Assembly: GCF_002933295.1 (NCBI RefSeq)
Contig: NZ_PSSW01000003.1
Location: forward strand, 248,001-312,000
Direction: 5' to 3'
DNA: 64,000 bases
Origin: Marinobacter flavimaris
GTDB taxonomy: Bacteria > Pseudomonadota > Gammaproteobacteria > Pseudomonadales > Oleiphilaceae
Positions 41,915 through 51,760 of the stretch are shown piece by piece. Both the position numbers and the translations under genes were made by a program. Under the pieces are notes generated by a model that did not search any database, was not told the origin of the DNA, and was given only the letters and a program-made list of their open reading frames with translations. Positions within the stretch are counted from its first letter, which is position 1; each line of letters opens with the position of its first letter.

Positions 41915-43153
41915 ATGTCCAAACGACTCATTCCCGTATTGATTCTCGCCGTCGGTATCGCCGGTTTCATGATTCTCAAGATGACACGCCCGGAGCCTGC
42001 AGAGGTCAGTGCCACCGAGCGGAGTTGGCGTGTTCAGGTTCAGCAGGTTGAGCCGGGAACCCACACGCCGGTTTTGCCCCTTTACGGAGAGGTTCTTGCG
42101 CCTGAGCAACTGACGGTAACCGCTACCCTGGCGGGCCGTATCGGTGCCAGACCGGTAACGGAGGGGCAGCGTGTCAGTGAGGGAGAGCTTCTGGTGGCTC
42201 TGGATGAGGCCGATATCCAACCCGCCCTGGCTCAGGCCGAGGCTCAGGTAAACGATCTGAAAGCCCAGATCCGATCGGAGCAGGTGCGCTATCGGAATGA
42301 CCAGGCAGCGCTGGCCAGCGAGCAGGCGATTCTCGAGAACGCCCGCCGACAGCTCGAGCGCACCAGATCGCTGGTTAGCCGGAACCTGGCCTCCCGCGAA
42401 GCGCTGGAGGCGGCTACCGATGCTGCCGCACGAGCCGAGCTGACGGTGAATACCCGGCAGCGCGCGATTGAAGAGCACCCGGCTCGGCTGCAGAGCCTCG
42501 AAGCAAAATTGGCCCAGGCCGAGGCAAACCAGCTCAGCACGCGGCGGGATGCCGAACGAGCCCGTATGGTTGCGCCTTTCGACGGCATGGTGACCGATAT
42601 CCGGGTTGCCGAGGGAGATCAGGTAAGCCGAAACGAACCGCTGCTGTCGCTCTATCCCGTGGATGGTCTTGAACTCAGGGCCCGGGTCCCGGAGATGTTC
42701 CGTGGCGAGCTCCTGGATGCGCTGGCCCGCGGGGAAACCCTGACGGCCACCAGCGAGGGGGATCAGCACCAGTTCCGGCTCACCCGCTTCGCCGGCACCA
42801 GCGATGCCTCCGGTACTGAAGCCATTCTTGAACTTGAGGGCGAGGCCGGGGGAATACGGCCGGGGGGCCTGTTGCCCGTGACCCTGGAGCGGGCCGCCCG
42901 CAGCAATACCGTGTCGATTCCGTTCAGCGCCCTCTACGGTGCCGACAGCGTCTACCTGATGTCCTCAGATGGCCGGATGGAGCGCGCCCGGATCGAGCGC
43001 ATTGGCGAAGCCCGGGGTAGCAATGGCGAGCGTCGCCTTCTGGTGTCTGGCGAAGCCCTGGTGTCTGGCGCGCAACTGATCACCACACACCTGCCCAATG
43101 CGGTGACCGGCCTCAAGGTGGATGTCGCGGATTTTGGAGCTTCGGCACAATGA
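41915..43153 (+). CDS. RND efflux periplasmic adaptor (second pump)
   Basis: 412-residue HlyD-type adaptor with an N-terminal membrane anchor (MSKRLIPVLILAVGIAGFMIL), lipoyl halves ('LTVTATLAGRIGARPVTEGQRVSEGELLVALDEADI' and 'RMVAPFDGMVTDIRVAEGDQVSRNEPLL') and a long alpha-hairpin (about 95-200) rich in Ala, Arg, Glu and Gln. The frame opens at 41852, but the ATG at 41915 starts the anchor. A small hairpin and T-tract precede it at 41875-41893. The stop overlaps the pump gene (ATGA). First gene of a five-gene operon running to 50359. Confidence 0.88.
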   Translation: MSKRLIPVLILAVGIAGFMILKMTRPEPAEVSATERSWRVQVQQVEPGTHTPVLPLYGEVLAPEQLTVTATLAGRIGARPVTEGQRVSEGELLVALDEADIQPALAQAEAQVNDLKAQIRSEQVRYRNDQAALASEQAILENARRQLERTRSLVSRNLASREALEAATDAAARAELTVNTRQRAIEEHPARLQSLEAKLAQAEANQLSTRRDAERARMVAPFDGMVTDIRVAEGDQVSRNEPLLSLYPVDGLELRARVPEMFRGELLDALARGETLTATSEGDQHQFRLTRFAGTSDASGTEAILELEGEAGGIRPGGLLPVTLERAARSNTVSIPFSALYGADSVYLMSSDGRMERARIERIGEARGSNGERRLLVSGEALVSGAQLITTHLPNAVTGLKVDVADFGASAQ

Positions 43154-46100
43154 GGCGGAAAAAGGGCGTCATCGGTTTTTTTGTTCACCATCGGGTCGCT
43201 GCCAACCTGGTGATGCTGGTCATGCTACTGGGTGGCGTACTGGCACTCACCCGCATGAATATCCAGTTTTTCCCGACCTTTGCCCTGGACGTGGTCAGTG
43301 TCCGCGTGGTCTGGAGTGGGGCCTCCGCCGAGGACGTCGAGCAGGGCATCACGAACCCCCTTGAGCAGCGACTGCGAAGCGTCGATGGTCTGAAGAAAAT
43401 GACCTCCACCTCGGCCCAGAGTGTCTCGTCCATCACGCTTGAGTTCGAGGAGGGCACCAACCCGATCCAGGCCCTGGATGACGTGCGCCAGCAGGTGGAC
43501 GAATTCACCAACTTCCCGGCCGAGGCGGAGGAGCCCCAGGTCACCCGGATTGAGCGTTATGAACCGGTGGCCCGGTTGCTGGTTTATGGGGATGTCGATC
43601 GCAGTGAGTTGCGGCAGATGGCGTACCGGTTTGAAGATGAACTGCTCCAGCGCGGCATTGACCGGGTGTCGATCCGGGGCCTGCCGGAACAGCAGATCAG
43701 CATTGATGTACCGGTGGAGCGGCTCGAGACACTGGGGCTTTCACTGGAGCAGATAGCCGAACGTGTGGCGGCCATTTCCCGCGACCTGCCCGCCGGCATG
43801 ATGGCGCAGCAGGACGCCACCCGGGAATTGCGCGCGGTTGAGCAGCGACGCAGCCCGCAGGAATTTGAAAACATTCCGGTGCTCAGTGGTGAGCGGGTTC
43901 AGCTCCATCTTGGCGATGTCGCCATCATTCGTCAGGAGGCCCGTGAGAGCCAGGTAACGCTGGAAAAGGACGGCAAGCCGGCGGTTGAGCTGCAGTTGCA
44001 GCGATCGGAAAACGGCAATTCGCTGGAAGCGGCCAAAGTCCTGGAAAACTGGCTGACGGATACTCGGCCGGTGCTGCCGCCAACGGTGGAACTGGAGGTG
44101 TACGATGAGACCTGGCAACTGCTGGATGATCGTATTTCCCTGCTGGTGAAAAACGGTCTGGGCGGTCTGGTGCTGGTGATCTGTCTGTTGTACCTGTTTC
44201 TGCCGGGTCGGGTGGCCCTGTGGGTGGCCGTCGGGATCCCCACTGCCTTTCTGGCGGCCATGGCAGTGCTCTGGCTGATCGGTGGTTCCATCAACATGAT
44301 TTCCCTGTTTGCACTGATCATGGCACTGGGGGTGATCGTCGACGATGCCATTGTGGTGGGCGAGGATGCCGATGCCCATGCCCGGATGGGGGAGGAGTCT
44401 ATTTATGCCTCGGAAGGTGCGGCCAAGCGCATGGTCTGGCCGGTACTGGCCTCGTCGTTAACCACCGTTGCGGCCTTCATGCCCCTGTTGGTGGTGGGCG
44501 GAGTCATCGGCAATATCCTGGGTGATATCCCACTGGTGATGATCTGTGTTCTGGTCGCCTCGCTGCTTGAGTGTTTTATCGTGTTGCCCGCGCACCTGCG
44601 CCATGCCTTTGTACCCCGGCGCAAGAAAAAATCTCCGGCGTCGGAGCCGAAAAAGCCGGGCCCGATTGAACGTTTCCGGCAGGGCTTTGAACAGCGTTTC
44701 GACCGGTTCCGGGAAGGCCGGTTCCGGCGCTTCTCCCGATACACTCTTCAGCATCGGGGCGCCACGGTCGCCAGTGCCCTGGCCCTGGCCATCGTGACCA
44801 TCGGCCTGCTGGCCGGCGGTCGGCTGGGTTTCAACTTCTTCCCGACACCAGAGCCCTCGGTTTTCTATGCCAACGCAAGCTTTGTGGCCGGGACCGATCG
44901 CGGCACGGTGGATGATTTCCTGACCCAGATGCAGACGACGCTCAATGAGACTGAAGAAGCCCTGGGTGGCGATTTCATCCTTCACGCCGTAACGACACGG
45001 GGTGCAACTCAGGGCGCCGAGGGCAGCTCCCGAAGTGGTGACGAACTGGGCTCGATGATGATCGAACTGGTGCCTTCCGACCGCCGTTCGGTGCGTAACC
45101 CGGAATTCATCACCGAGTGGCGCAGCCGGCTGGAGACCCCCGCCGGGCTGGACAACCTGACGATTTCCGAGCGCCAGGCCGGGCCTCCTGGCCGAGACGT
45201 CAACGTGCGGCTGACCGGTGAGAACGCTGAACGCCTCAAGCAGGCCGCCGACGAACTGGGGCAGGCGCTGTCGACGCTGCCTGGCGTGCTTGATGTGGAA
45301 GATGACATGCCCTGGGGGCGGGAGCAGCTGATTTACCAGGTGAGTGCCTATGGTGAGGCGTTGGGGCTGACCACGTCGGACCTGGGTCGCCAGCTCCGGG
45401 CGGCCTTTGATGGCCGTATTGCCCAGATCTACCAGGATGGCCGGGATGAAGTGGAAGTTCGTGTACAGTTGCCACAGGATCAGCGCGAGCGGCTTTCGAC
45501 CCTGCCTCGTATCACGATCCGGGTTCCGGACGGTCGTTTTGTGCCCCTGACCCAGGTTATGAACCTGGATCACCGGCAGGGTTTCCAGGCCCTGCGACAC
45601 GCCGAAGGGCGACTGGCTGTCGAGGTGACGTCCGGACTGAACACCCGGGTCAGCACCACCGATCAGATCCTCACCAGCCTTGAGGCCGAGGCCCTCCCCG
45701 ACATCGCCAGTCGTTATAACGTGCGTTACAGCTTCGAGGGCCGGGCAGCCGACCAGCGGGAAACCCTGGGTGATATGCAAACCGGCCTGGTTATCGGTCT
45801 GGCGCTTATGTACGTGGTGCTGGCCTGGGTGTTTGCGTCCTGGAGCCTGCCGCTGATTGTCATGGCCATCATTCCCTTTGCCCTGGTGGGCGCATTGTTG
45901 GGCCACTGGCTGATGGGGCTGCAGCTGACCATTCTCTCCCTGTTTGGCCTGTTCGGTCTGTCCGGGATTGTGGTCAATAACGCGATCATCCTCGTAGCCT
46001 TCTATAACCAGCAGCGGAAAAAAGGGCTGAACATCACGGATGCGCTCAACGAAGCGGCGGTACAGCGGGTTCGGGCAGTGATGCTGACATCGCTGACAAC

Positions 46101-46311
46101 GATCGGTGGTCTTCTGCCCCTGTTGTTCGAGACGTCCCTGCAGGCCCAGTTCCTGATTCCCATGGCCACGTCCATCGCGTTTGGCCTGGGGCTTTCGACC
46201 CTGCTGGTGTTGCTGGTGGTTCCTGCCTTGCTTTCTTGGCTGGAGCAATTCCGGGAATGGCGCGCACGGCGGCATGGCGAGATGGCAGAGCCGATCGGGG
46301 CGCCCGAGTGA
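43150..46311 (+). CDS. RND-family efflux pump (second)
   Basis: 1053-residue RND exporter with twelve helices. It has the proton-relay pair in LGVIVDDAIVVGEDADAHARMG (helix 4, near 400) and 'FGLFGLSGIVVNNAIILVAFYNQQ' in the second half. 'IEQGITNPLEQRLRSVDGLKKMTSTS'-type periplasmic sequence (here VEQGITNPLEQRL) is that of the VexF/CusA-distant, uncharacterised branch often found with lipid or siderophore export genes. The cytoplasmic loop around 500-530 is unusually basic (PRRKKKSPASEPKK). The ABC ATPase gene follows after 10 bases, so the pump is probably co-expressed with an ABC exporter. Confidence 0.88.
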   Translation: MRRKKGVIGFFVHHRVAANLVMLVMLLGGVLALTRMNIQFFPTFALDVVSVRVVWSGASAEDVEQGITNPLEQRLRSVDGLKKMTSTSAQSVSSITLEFEEGTNPIQALDDVRQQVDEFTNFPAEAEEPQVTRIERYEPVARLLVYGDVDRSELRQMAYRFEDELLQRGIDRVSIRGLPEQQISIDVPVERLETLGLSLEQIAERVAAISRDLPAGMMAQQDATRELRAVEQRRSPQEFENIPVLSGERVQLHLGDVAIIRQEARESQVTLEKDGKPAVELQLQRSENGNSLEAAKVLENWLTDTRPVLPPTVELEVYDETWQLLDDRISLLVKNGLGGLVLVICLLYLFLPGRVALWVAVGIPTAFLAAMAVLWLIGGSINMISLFALIMALGVIVDDAIVVGEDADAHARMGEESIYASEGAAKRMVWPVLASSLTTVAAFMPLLVVGGVIGNILGDIPLVMICVLVASLLECFIVLPAHLRHAFVPRRKKKSPASEPKKPGPIERFRQGFEQRFDRFREGRFRRFSRYTLQHRGATVASALALAIVTIGLLAGGRLGFNFFPTPEPSVFYANASFVAGTDRGTVDDFLTQMQTTLNETEEALGGDFILHAVTTRGATQGAEGSSRSGDELGSMMIELVPSDRRSVRNPEFITEWRSRLETPAGLDNLTISERQAGPPGRDVNVRLTGENAERLKQAADELGQALSTLPGVLDVEDDMPWGREQLIYQVSAYGEALGLTTSDLGRQLRAAFDGRIAQIYQDGRDEVEVRVQLPQDQRERLSTLPRITIRVPDGRFVPLTQVMNLDHRQGFQALRHAEGRLAVEVTSGLNTRVSTTDQILTSLEAEALPDIASRYNVRYSFEGRAADQRETLGDMQTGLVIGLALMYVVLAWVFASWSLPLIVMAIIPFALVGALLGHWLMGLQLTILSLFGLFGLSGIVVNNAIILVAFYNQQRKKGLNITDALNEAAVQRVRAVMLTSLTTIGGLLPLLFETSLQAQFLIPMATSIAFGLGLSTLLVLLVVPALLSWLEQFREWRARRHGEMAEPIGAPE

Positions 46312-46321
46312 CAGGACAAGC

Positions 46322-47005
46322 ATGGTGGATTCTTTGCTATCGGCCCGAGGCCTGAACAAGCAGTTTCGCAGCGGCGATGAGCCGGTGCCGGTGCTTACCG
46401 ATTTCTCGTTGCAACTCGGAGCGGGTGAATCGCTGGCGCTGACAGGTCGCTCGGGGTCCGGAAAAAGCACTCTGTTGAACATCCTGTGCGGCCTGGAAAA
46501 GCCCGATTCAGGCACTGTTCAGGTGCTCGGAGAAACATTTGATGCCCGGTCAACGGAGGCTGCAAGCAAGGCTGACGAGCGCTGGGGCGGTCTTCGCCGA
46601 CAGCAGATCGGTGTGGTGTTCCAGGAAGCCAATCTGATGCCTGCCCTGTCGCTGCTGGACAATGTGCGTTTTCGGGCCCGGCTTGCCGGTCAACCCGAGG
46701 ACGATTGCCGGGACTGGCTGGAGCGACTGGGCATTGGCGAGCTTGCGGACCGCTTTCCGGATCAGGTGTCCGGCGGGCAGCGCCAGCGTGCCTCGCTTGC
46801 CATGGTCTTTGCCATGAAGCCGGCCCTGATTCTTGCCGATGAACCAACCGGCAGTCTTGACCGGCATACCGCCGAGGCGGTGATCGGGCAGCTTTTCGAG
46901 CTGCAGGCCCGTCACGGTTGCGGACTGATCCTCGCCACCCACGATCCCGAACTGGCGACCCGCTGCAGCCAGCACCTGGATCTGGGCCATCTCCCGGAAA
47001 CCTGA
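46322..47005 (+). CDS. LolD/MacB-type ABC transporter ATP-binding protein
   Basis: 227-residue ATPase. Walker A GRSGSGKST is near residue 41, signature VSGGQRQRASLAM near 143, Walker B 'LILADEPTGSLD' near 162, and 'LATHDPELATRC' carries the switch His. It belongs to the group that powers FtsX-like permeases (LolD, MacB, FtsE), which pull lipoproteins or peptides outward through mechanotransmission, not classic import. The frame opens upstream within the RND gene; the ATG at 46322 follows AGGACAAG. The partner permease starts 7 bases later. Confidence 0.9.
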   Translation: MVDSLLSARGLNKQFRSGDEPVPVLTDFSLQLGAGESLALTGRSGSGKSTLLNILCGLEKPDSGTVQVLGETFDARSTEAASKADERWGGLRRQQIGVVFQEANLMPALSLLDNVRFRARLAGQPEDDCRDWLERLGIGELADRFPDQVSGGQRQRASLAMVFAMKPALILADEPTGSLDRHTAEAVIGQLFELQARHGCGLILATHDPELATRCSQHLDLGHLPET

Positions 47006-47012
47006 GCCCGCG

Positions 47013-49283
47013 ATGACTCTTCCGGCCGCCCTGTTCAGCCACTACCGTCGCCATCCTCTCCAGTTGCTGGCCCTGGCCGCCATGATTGTGCTTGCCACTA
47101 TGCTCTGGACGGGCGTCCACCATCTCACCAGCCAGGCCCGCGCGAGTCTCGACCAGAGCGAGTCGGCGGTGGCCGAGCGCCAGCAGGTGGCTCGCACAGA
47201 TGGTAGCCCCGTAACTGTGGACGACTTCGTGGAGCTGCGTCGAGCCGGGCTTTGTGTCATGCCCTGGCTGGAGGTCTCCGAGCCGGAAGGCGGTCGAGTC
47301 GTGGGTGTCGACCCTCTGGCAGCGGGCTGCTTCCAGGCCCCCGGCGGGCAGGAGTCGCCCTGGGACGGGGAGCTGGATGGCCGGCCTTTTGTGGATATCA
47401 GTGAAGCGGCGGAGCTGGCCCGTGAGCAGGGCAGCGAATTGTCGCTGCTGGTATCTGATGACCACAGCAAGGCCGATCTACCACCCGGCTATCAGCTGGT
47501 GCCGTTCAGCGTTGGCCCGGCTACCGGTGAACTGGGTGACAGTTTCCTGTTGAATCTGGATGCCCTGGGGGTCCTGGTTCTCCTCATTACCGCTTTGCTC
47601 GTGCGAAGTGTTTACCTGCTCGGCCTGGCCCAACGTCGCGACAGCTTTGCCCTGTTGTATCGGTTTGGCGTTCCCCGGGGCCGGGTGAACCGCCTGCTGG
47701 TTGTCGAGATCCTCTTGCTGGCTGCGGTTTGTGTCCTGCCAGGAATCTGGCTTGGCCGCTGGTTGGCGGCTGGTCTGGGCAGCGGCTTCGGACAGGCGCT
47801 TGAGGGGCTCTTCGATCAGCCGTTATACGCAGGCCAGGGCGGGAGCTGGCTGGTGCCGCTTGTCACCATGATGGCCGTGATTCTGGTGGCTTGTCTGGCG
47901 GATTTCCTCCGGCCAATTTTCCGGGGGCTTGTGGGAGGCAACCGCCGATACGGCGGCGTGGTGTTGTTGGTTCTGGTCGCAGGCCTCGCCTTGACGGTTT
48001 GGGTCACCGATCTGCTCTGGCTTTTCATTGCCGTGGCCATGGTATTCGTGGCGGCGGGAATTCTCGCGCCCAGGCTGATTGCCTCGCTTGCAGACTGGCG
48101 GTCCGGCCACGACAGGGATCTGCAGGCACGCTGGCGCCATCGAGAGCTTGCCGTGCTGGCTCGTCGCCTGGCCTTGCCATTGGTAGCCCTGCAGTTCGCC
48201 ATGGCGATGGTCCTTGCGGTGCAGGCACTGGTTACGACTTTTGAGAGCACGTTTGACCGGTGGCTGGCGCAGAGACTGGAAGCGGACTATTACGTCGAAG
48301 TCCCGGAATCAGCAGATGCGGCCCTGGCACTCGACTGGCTCGCTGAACAGCCGGGGCTCTCTGCTTCCGGGCTGTGGCACCGGGTCATTCGTGGCCGGGC
48401 AACCCTGCCGGGCGGCGAGGATGAGGAAGAAACCAGGGTAGACGTCTTTGCCATCGGTCCCGTTGGCCCACTGGTGACCGGTTGGGAGTTGTTTGAATCA
48501 GCGCCGCAGCCCTGGCAGCGACTGCAACAGGGCCAGGGCGTGATGGTGAATGAACAGCTGGCGCGCCGGCAGGATATAGCGGTCGGCCAGACATTGACGG
48601 TACTTTTCGGAAGCCAGTCCTTCGAACTTCCGGTACTGGCCATTTACCCGGACTACGGTCGTCCAGCCGGCGAGATCCTGATTCATCCGTCGGTTCTTCC
48701 AGCGGAGTTCGAAACCGGCTTCCAGAGCCTGTCAGTTTCGCCGGGCAATCTCTCCATTGAGGCAGTGACCGATGGATTAAAAGGGGTATGGCAGGTCGAG
48801 GCGTTGACGGTCCGGGACAACCGGGCGATTGAAGAGCTCGCTTCTGCCATTTTCGACCAGACCTTTCTGCTGACCCGGGCCATGACCACCCTGACCCTGA
48901 TACTGGCGGCTATCGCCCTTCTGATGATGGGCTGGGTCTTTTTCTCGACCCGTGCCTGGTATTTCCGGCTGCTTGTGGTGTGGGGGCTGTCACGAAGGCA
49001 GGCTTCGGTCCAACTGGTCCGGTTGTCAGTGTCGTTAACCGGTGCCATTGCCCTGCTGGCCCTGCCATTGGGTGTCTGGCTGACCTGGGTGCTGGTGCAT
49101 CGGATCAACCCCATCGCGTTTGGCTGGTCCCTGCCCATGGCCGTCTATCCGGGGTTCTGGCTGGAGCTTGGTGTGCTCAGCATGCTGATCGGTCTCAGCA
49201 TCGCCTTCCTGATGAGCCGCCAGTTGAAATCGCCGACGGTCGCACCCGTAAACGCCAATGCCCTGGCAGGAGGTGAACGATGA
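47013..49283 (+). CDS. FtsX/MacB-type ABC permease
   Basis: 756-residue membrane protein with a large first periplasmic domain (about 40-175), a block of helices (about 180-390), a second periplasmic domain (about 400-600) and a final set of helices (about 620-740). This is the duplicated FtsX layout of LolC/E-like and AttF/G-like permeases ('YRFGVPRGRVNRLLVVEILLLAAVCVLPG', 'WGLSRRQASVQLVRLSVSLTGAIALLALPLG'). With the ATPase upstream and a lipocalin lipoprotein downstream it matches the Att-type exporter family of rhizobia and gammaproteobacteria. The exported molecule is unknown. Confidence 0.85.
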   Translation: MTLPAALFSHYRRHPLQLLALAAMIVLATMLWTGVHHLTSQARASLDQSESAVAERQQVARTDGSPVTVDDFVELRRAGLCVMPWLEVSEPEGGRVVGVDPLAAGCFQAPGGQESPWDGELDGRPFVDISEAAELAREQGSELSLLVSDDHSKADLPPGYQLVPFSVGPATGELGDSFLLNLDALGVLVLLITALLVRSVYLLGLAQRRDSFALLYRFGVPRGRVNRLLVVEILLLAAVCVLPGIWLGRWLAAGLGSGFGQALEGLFDQPLYAGQGGSWLVPLVTMMAVILVACLADFLRPIFRGLVGGNRRYGGVVLLVLVAGLALTVWVTDLLWLFIAVAMVFVAAGILAPRLIASLADWRSGHDRDLQARWRHRELAVLARRLALPLVALQFAMAMVLAVQALVTTFESTFDRWLAQRLEADYYVEVPESADAALALDWLAEQPGLSASGLWHRVIRGRATLPGGEDEEETRVDVFAIGPVGPLVTGWELFESAPQPWQRLQQGQGVMVNEQLARRQDIAVGQTLTVLFGSQSFELPVLAIYPDYGRPAGEILIHPSVLPAEFETGFQSLSVSPGNLSIEAVTDGLKGVWQVEALTVRDNRAIEELASAIFDQTFLLTRAMTTLTLILAAIALLMMGWVFFSTRAWYFRLLVVWGLSRRQASVQLVRLSVSLTGAIALLALPLGVWLTWVLVHRINPIAFGWSLPMAVYPGFWLELGVLSMLIGLSIAFLMSRQLKSPTVAPVNANALAGGER

Positions 49284-50359
49284 GGCGCTGGATCTTCATC
49301 TGGTTCGCCGTGGTTCTGGCCGGCTGTTCGGAGCCACAGCAAGAGTCAGGCTTTGCCGGACTGGCCAGCATCGCGGATAACGAATCCGGTGTGCCCTTTC
49401 TGCAGCCTGGCGCGGGAGAACGGCTGTCGTTTCCCGAGGATTATGGCCCCCACCCACAGCACCGGATCGAATGGTGGTACCTGACAGCCAATTTGAAGAC
49501 GGAGGATGGCGAGCCCCTTGGCCTGCAATGGACCCAGTTCCGCCAGGCAATCGAGCCGAGGCCGGCAGACGCTGAGCCTCCGGATGCAAATAACTGGCCT
49601 CTGGAAGCCGCCTGGATGGCCCACGCCGCAGTAAGCTTTGATACCCGGCACTACTTCGCAGAGAAGCTGGCCCGGGGAGACGTTGGCCACGCCGGAGCCC
49701 GGGCAGAGCCGATCGCCGTGTGGCTGGACGACTGGCAGCTTGAGGCTGAATCCGGGCAGAGTTCATGGCGGTTGCAGGTCGCGGCGGATGGCTGGTCCTA
49801 CGATTTGACCCTGAGGATCACCGGAAAGCCCGTTGCCCATGGCGATCAGGGTTTCAGCGCCAAATCCGCCGATGGCGAGGGTTCCATGTATTTCAGTCTG
49901 GTGGACCTTCAGATCGACGGCAGGGTCACCCTGGGCGATCAGACGTTGGAAGTGAGTGGGAAGGGTTGGTTTGACCGGGAGTGGAGCAGCCAGTTTCTGA
50001 AATCCGGCCAGCAGGGCTGGGACTGGTTTGCGTTGCACCTGGACTCGGGCGACAAACTGATGGCTTTCCAGCTCAGGGAAGAAGACGGTGGCTTTCGTGC
50101 CGGAACCTGGATTCCGGCTGATGGCGAGCCCATCGCTCTTGGTGCCGATCAGCTCAACCTGACGTCATTAACCCAGGGCGACGGTTATCCCCGTGCATGG
50201 CGTCTGGAAGTGCCAGACTTTGGCCTGAACCTGGAGGTGGCTGCGCCAGTGGGGGACTATCGGAACACCGGGCTTTACCCATATTGGGAAAGCCCGGTGT
50301 CGGTATCCGGCAGCCATGACGGGGTCGGCTATATGGAGCTGACCGGATACGGTGAGTGA
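49280..50359 (+). CDS. AttH/CrtC-like lipocalin-domain lipoprotein
   Basis: 359-residue lipoprotein with signal peptide and lipobox VVLAGCSE (Cys16). The mature part matches the AttH/CrtC lipocalin family: 'DYGPHPQHRIEWWYLTANLKTEDGEPLGLQWTQFRQ', 'AWMAHAAVSFDT', 'GKGWFDREWSSQFLKSGQQGWDWFALHLDSG'. Members include carotenoid 1,2-hydratase, but no carotenoid genes of the CrtC pathway are here. Being downstream of an FtsX-type ABC exporter, a periplasmic lipid- or product-carrier role is more plausible. It overlaps the permease gene by 4 bases and ends the operon, 20 bases before the convergent amt. Confidence 0.85.
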   Translation: MRRWIFIWFAVVLAGCSEPQQESGFAGLASIADNESGVPFLQPGAGERLSFPEDYGPHPQHRIEWWYLTANLKTEDGEPLGLQWTQFRQAIEPRPADAEPPDANNWPLEAAWMAHAAVSFDTRHYFAEKLARGDVGHAGARAEPIAVWLDDWQLEAESGQSSWRLQVAADGWSYDLTLRITGKPVAHGDQGFSAKSADGEGSMYFSLVDLQIDGRVTLGDQTLEVSGKGWFDREWSSQFLKSGQQGWDWFALHLDSGDKLMAFQLREEDGGFRAGTWIPADGEPIALGADQLNLTSLTQGDGYPRAWRLEVPDFGLNLEVAAPVGDYRNTGLYPYWESPVSVSGSHDGVGYMELTGYGE

Positions 50360-50378
50360 ACTGCTCCGTGAACCGGCG

Positions 50379-51587
50379 TCACTCGACTGCGGTCGCCCCA
50401 ATCCGGTGAATGCTCAGATCCGCCCCGTTGAACTCTTCCTCTTCGGTCAGGCGCAGGCCAGAGATGGCGTTGATTGCTCCATAAACTATCAGGCCGCCAA
50501 CAAAGGCCACCACAACGCCCGCCAATGAGCCGATGATCTGCGACATCAGGCTGACGCCGCCAAGGCCTCCCAGCGCTTGCTGGCCGAAAATGCCGCAGGC
50601 AATCGCGCCCCAGACACCACAGACACCGTGCAGGGGCCAGACACCCAGAACATCGTCCAGCCGTTCGATTTTGGCCTGCGCCCATTCAAACAGGTAAACG
50701 AAGATGGCGCCTGCTACGCCGCCAGTCACGAGAGCGCCTACCGGGTGCATCAGGTCAGAGCCGGCACATACCGCCACCAGTCCCGCTAGCGGGCCGTTGT
50801 GGATAAAGCCCGGGTCCTTGCGGCCCAGCAGCATGGAGACGAGGATGCCGCCGACCATGGCCATCAGGCTGTTCACGGCCACCAGGCCGCTGATGCCGTC
50901 CAGGGTCTGGGCCGACATGACGTTGAAGCCAAACCAGCCGACGGTCAGAATCCAGGCGCCCAGGGCGAGGAAGGGGATGTTGGAGGGGGCAAAGGCCACC
51001 ACCTTGCCGTTGCGGTAGCGCCCATTTCGTGCACCCAGAACCAGTACGGCCGCCAGGGCGATCCAGCCGCCCACCGCGTGCACTACAACGGAGCCGGCAA
51101 AGTCGTGGAAGGATGCACCAAACTGGTTCTCCAGCCAGCCCTGGAAACCATAGTTGCCGTTCCAGATCAGCCCCTCAAAGAAGGGATAGATAAAGGCGAC
51201 AATCAGGCCTGAGGCAATCAGCATCGGGTAGAACTTGGCGCGTTCGGCAATACCGCCGGACACGATGGCGGGAATGGCCGCGGCGAACGTCATCAGGAAG
51301 AAAAACTTCACCAGATCATAGCCGTTGGCAGCAGTGAGCTCGGCGGCGCCGCTCATGAAATGGCTGCCGTAGGCGATGTAATAGCCGATAAAGAAGTAGG
51401 CCACGGCGGAGATGCCGAAGTCGGTCATGATCTTGACGAGGGCATTGACCTGGTTCTTGTGGCGAACCGTGCCCACTTCCAGGAAGGCAAAGCCGGCATG
51501 CATGGCCAGCACCATAATGGCGCCGATAAGGATGAACAGCGTGTTGGCGCTTTCGGTCAGGGTATGTACTGCACTCGTGATGTCCAC
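50379..51587 (-). CDS. amt: Ammonium transporter
   Basis: 402-residue inner-membrane ammonium channel with about eleven helices. Recognised Amt segments are 'LAMHAGFAFLEVGTVRHKNQVNALVKI' near residue 28, 'FHDFAGSVVVHAVGG' (first pore His) near 160, 'GWFGFNVMSAQ' near 215 and the second His region 'HGVCGVWGAIACGIFG' near 312. There is no N-terminal signal peptide longer than the first helix. A sigma-54 promoter and two NtrC-like sites lie upstream, so expression should rise in nitrogen limitation. No glnK is adjacent, unlike in many bacteria. Confidence 0.94.
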   Translation of the reverse strand: MDITSAVHTLTESANTLFILIGAIMVLAMHAGFAFLEVGTVRHKNQVNALVKIMTDFGISAVAYFFIGYYIAYGSHFMSGAAELTAANGYDLVKFFFLMTFAAAIPAIVSGGIAERAKFYPMLIASGLIVAFIYPFFEGLIWNGNYGFQGWLENQFGASFHDFAGSVVVHAVGGWIALAAVLVLGARNGRYRNGKVVAFAPSNIPFLALGAWILTVGWFGFNVMSAQTLDGISGLVAVNSLMAMVGGILVSMLLGRKDPGFIHNGPLAGLVAVCAGSDLMHPVGALVTGGVAGAIFVYLFEWAQAKIERLDDVLGVWPLHGVCGVWGAIACGIFGQQALGGLGGVSLMSQIIGSLAGVVVAFVGGLIVYGAINAISGLRLTEEEEFNGADLSIHRIGATAVE

Positions 51588-51667
51588 GGGTTTTCGCTCC
51601 TGATGTTGTGTGTCCGGCCTCTATCGGACCGTTTACGTTGGCTTGTGCATTGTTGAGGTGCAGCTGA

Positions 51668-51684
51668 AGCAAGAGCTGTTCCAA
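51668..51684 (-). promoter_or_regulatory. Sigma-54 promoter of amt
   Basis: On the minus strand 51684 to 51668 reads TTGGAACAGCTCTTGCT, matching the -24/-12 consensus (TTGGCACG-N4-TTGCW) except C to A and G to A. The GG and GC doublets are 10 bases apart as required. Transcription would start near 51658, about 70 bases before the amt ATG at 51587. Confidence 0.75.
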
Positions 51685-51760
51685 AACAAGGCATATCAAG
51701 AGCTGAAGGGCAGTTGAGGGGGCTTTCAGAAATGTGAGGTACTATTTTCACTCTAATAAT

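Noticed and set aside
44458..46515. Antisense frame of 685 codons opposite the second RND pump
   Set aside because: Same reason: composition of a shadow frame, no domain, and it runs across two real genes on the other strand.
49280..50359. Carotenoid 1,2-hydratase (CrtC) in carotenoid synthesis
   Set aside because: It shares the lipocalin fold, but it is a lipoprotein in an ABC/RND export operon and no crtB, crtI or crtE gene is in the window.
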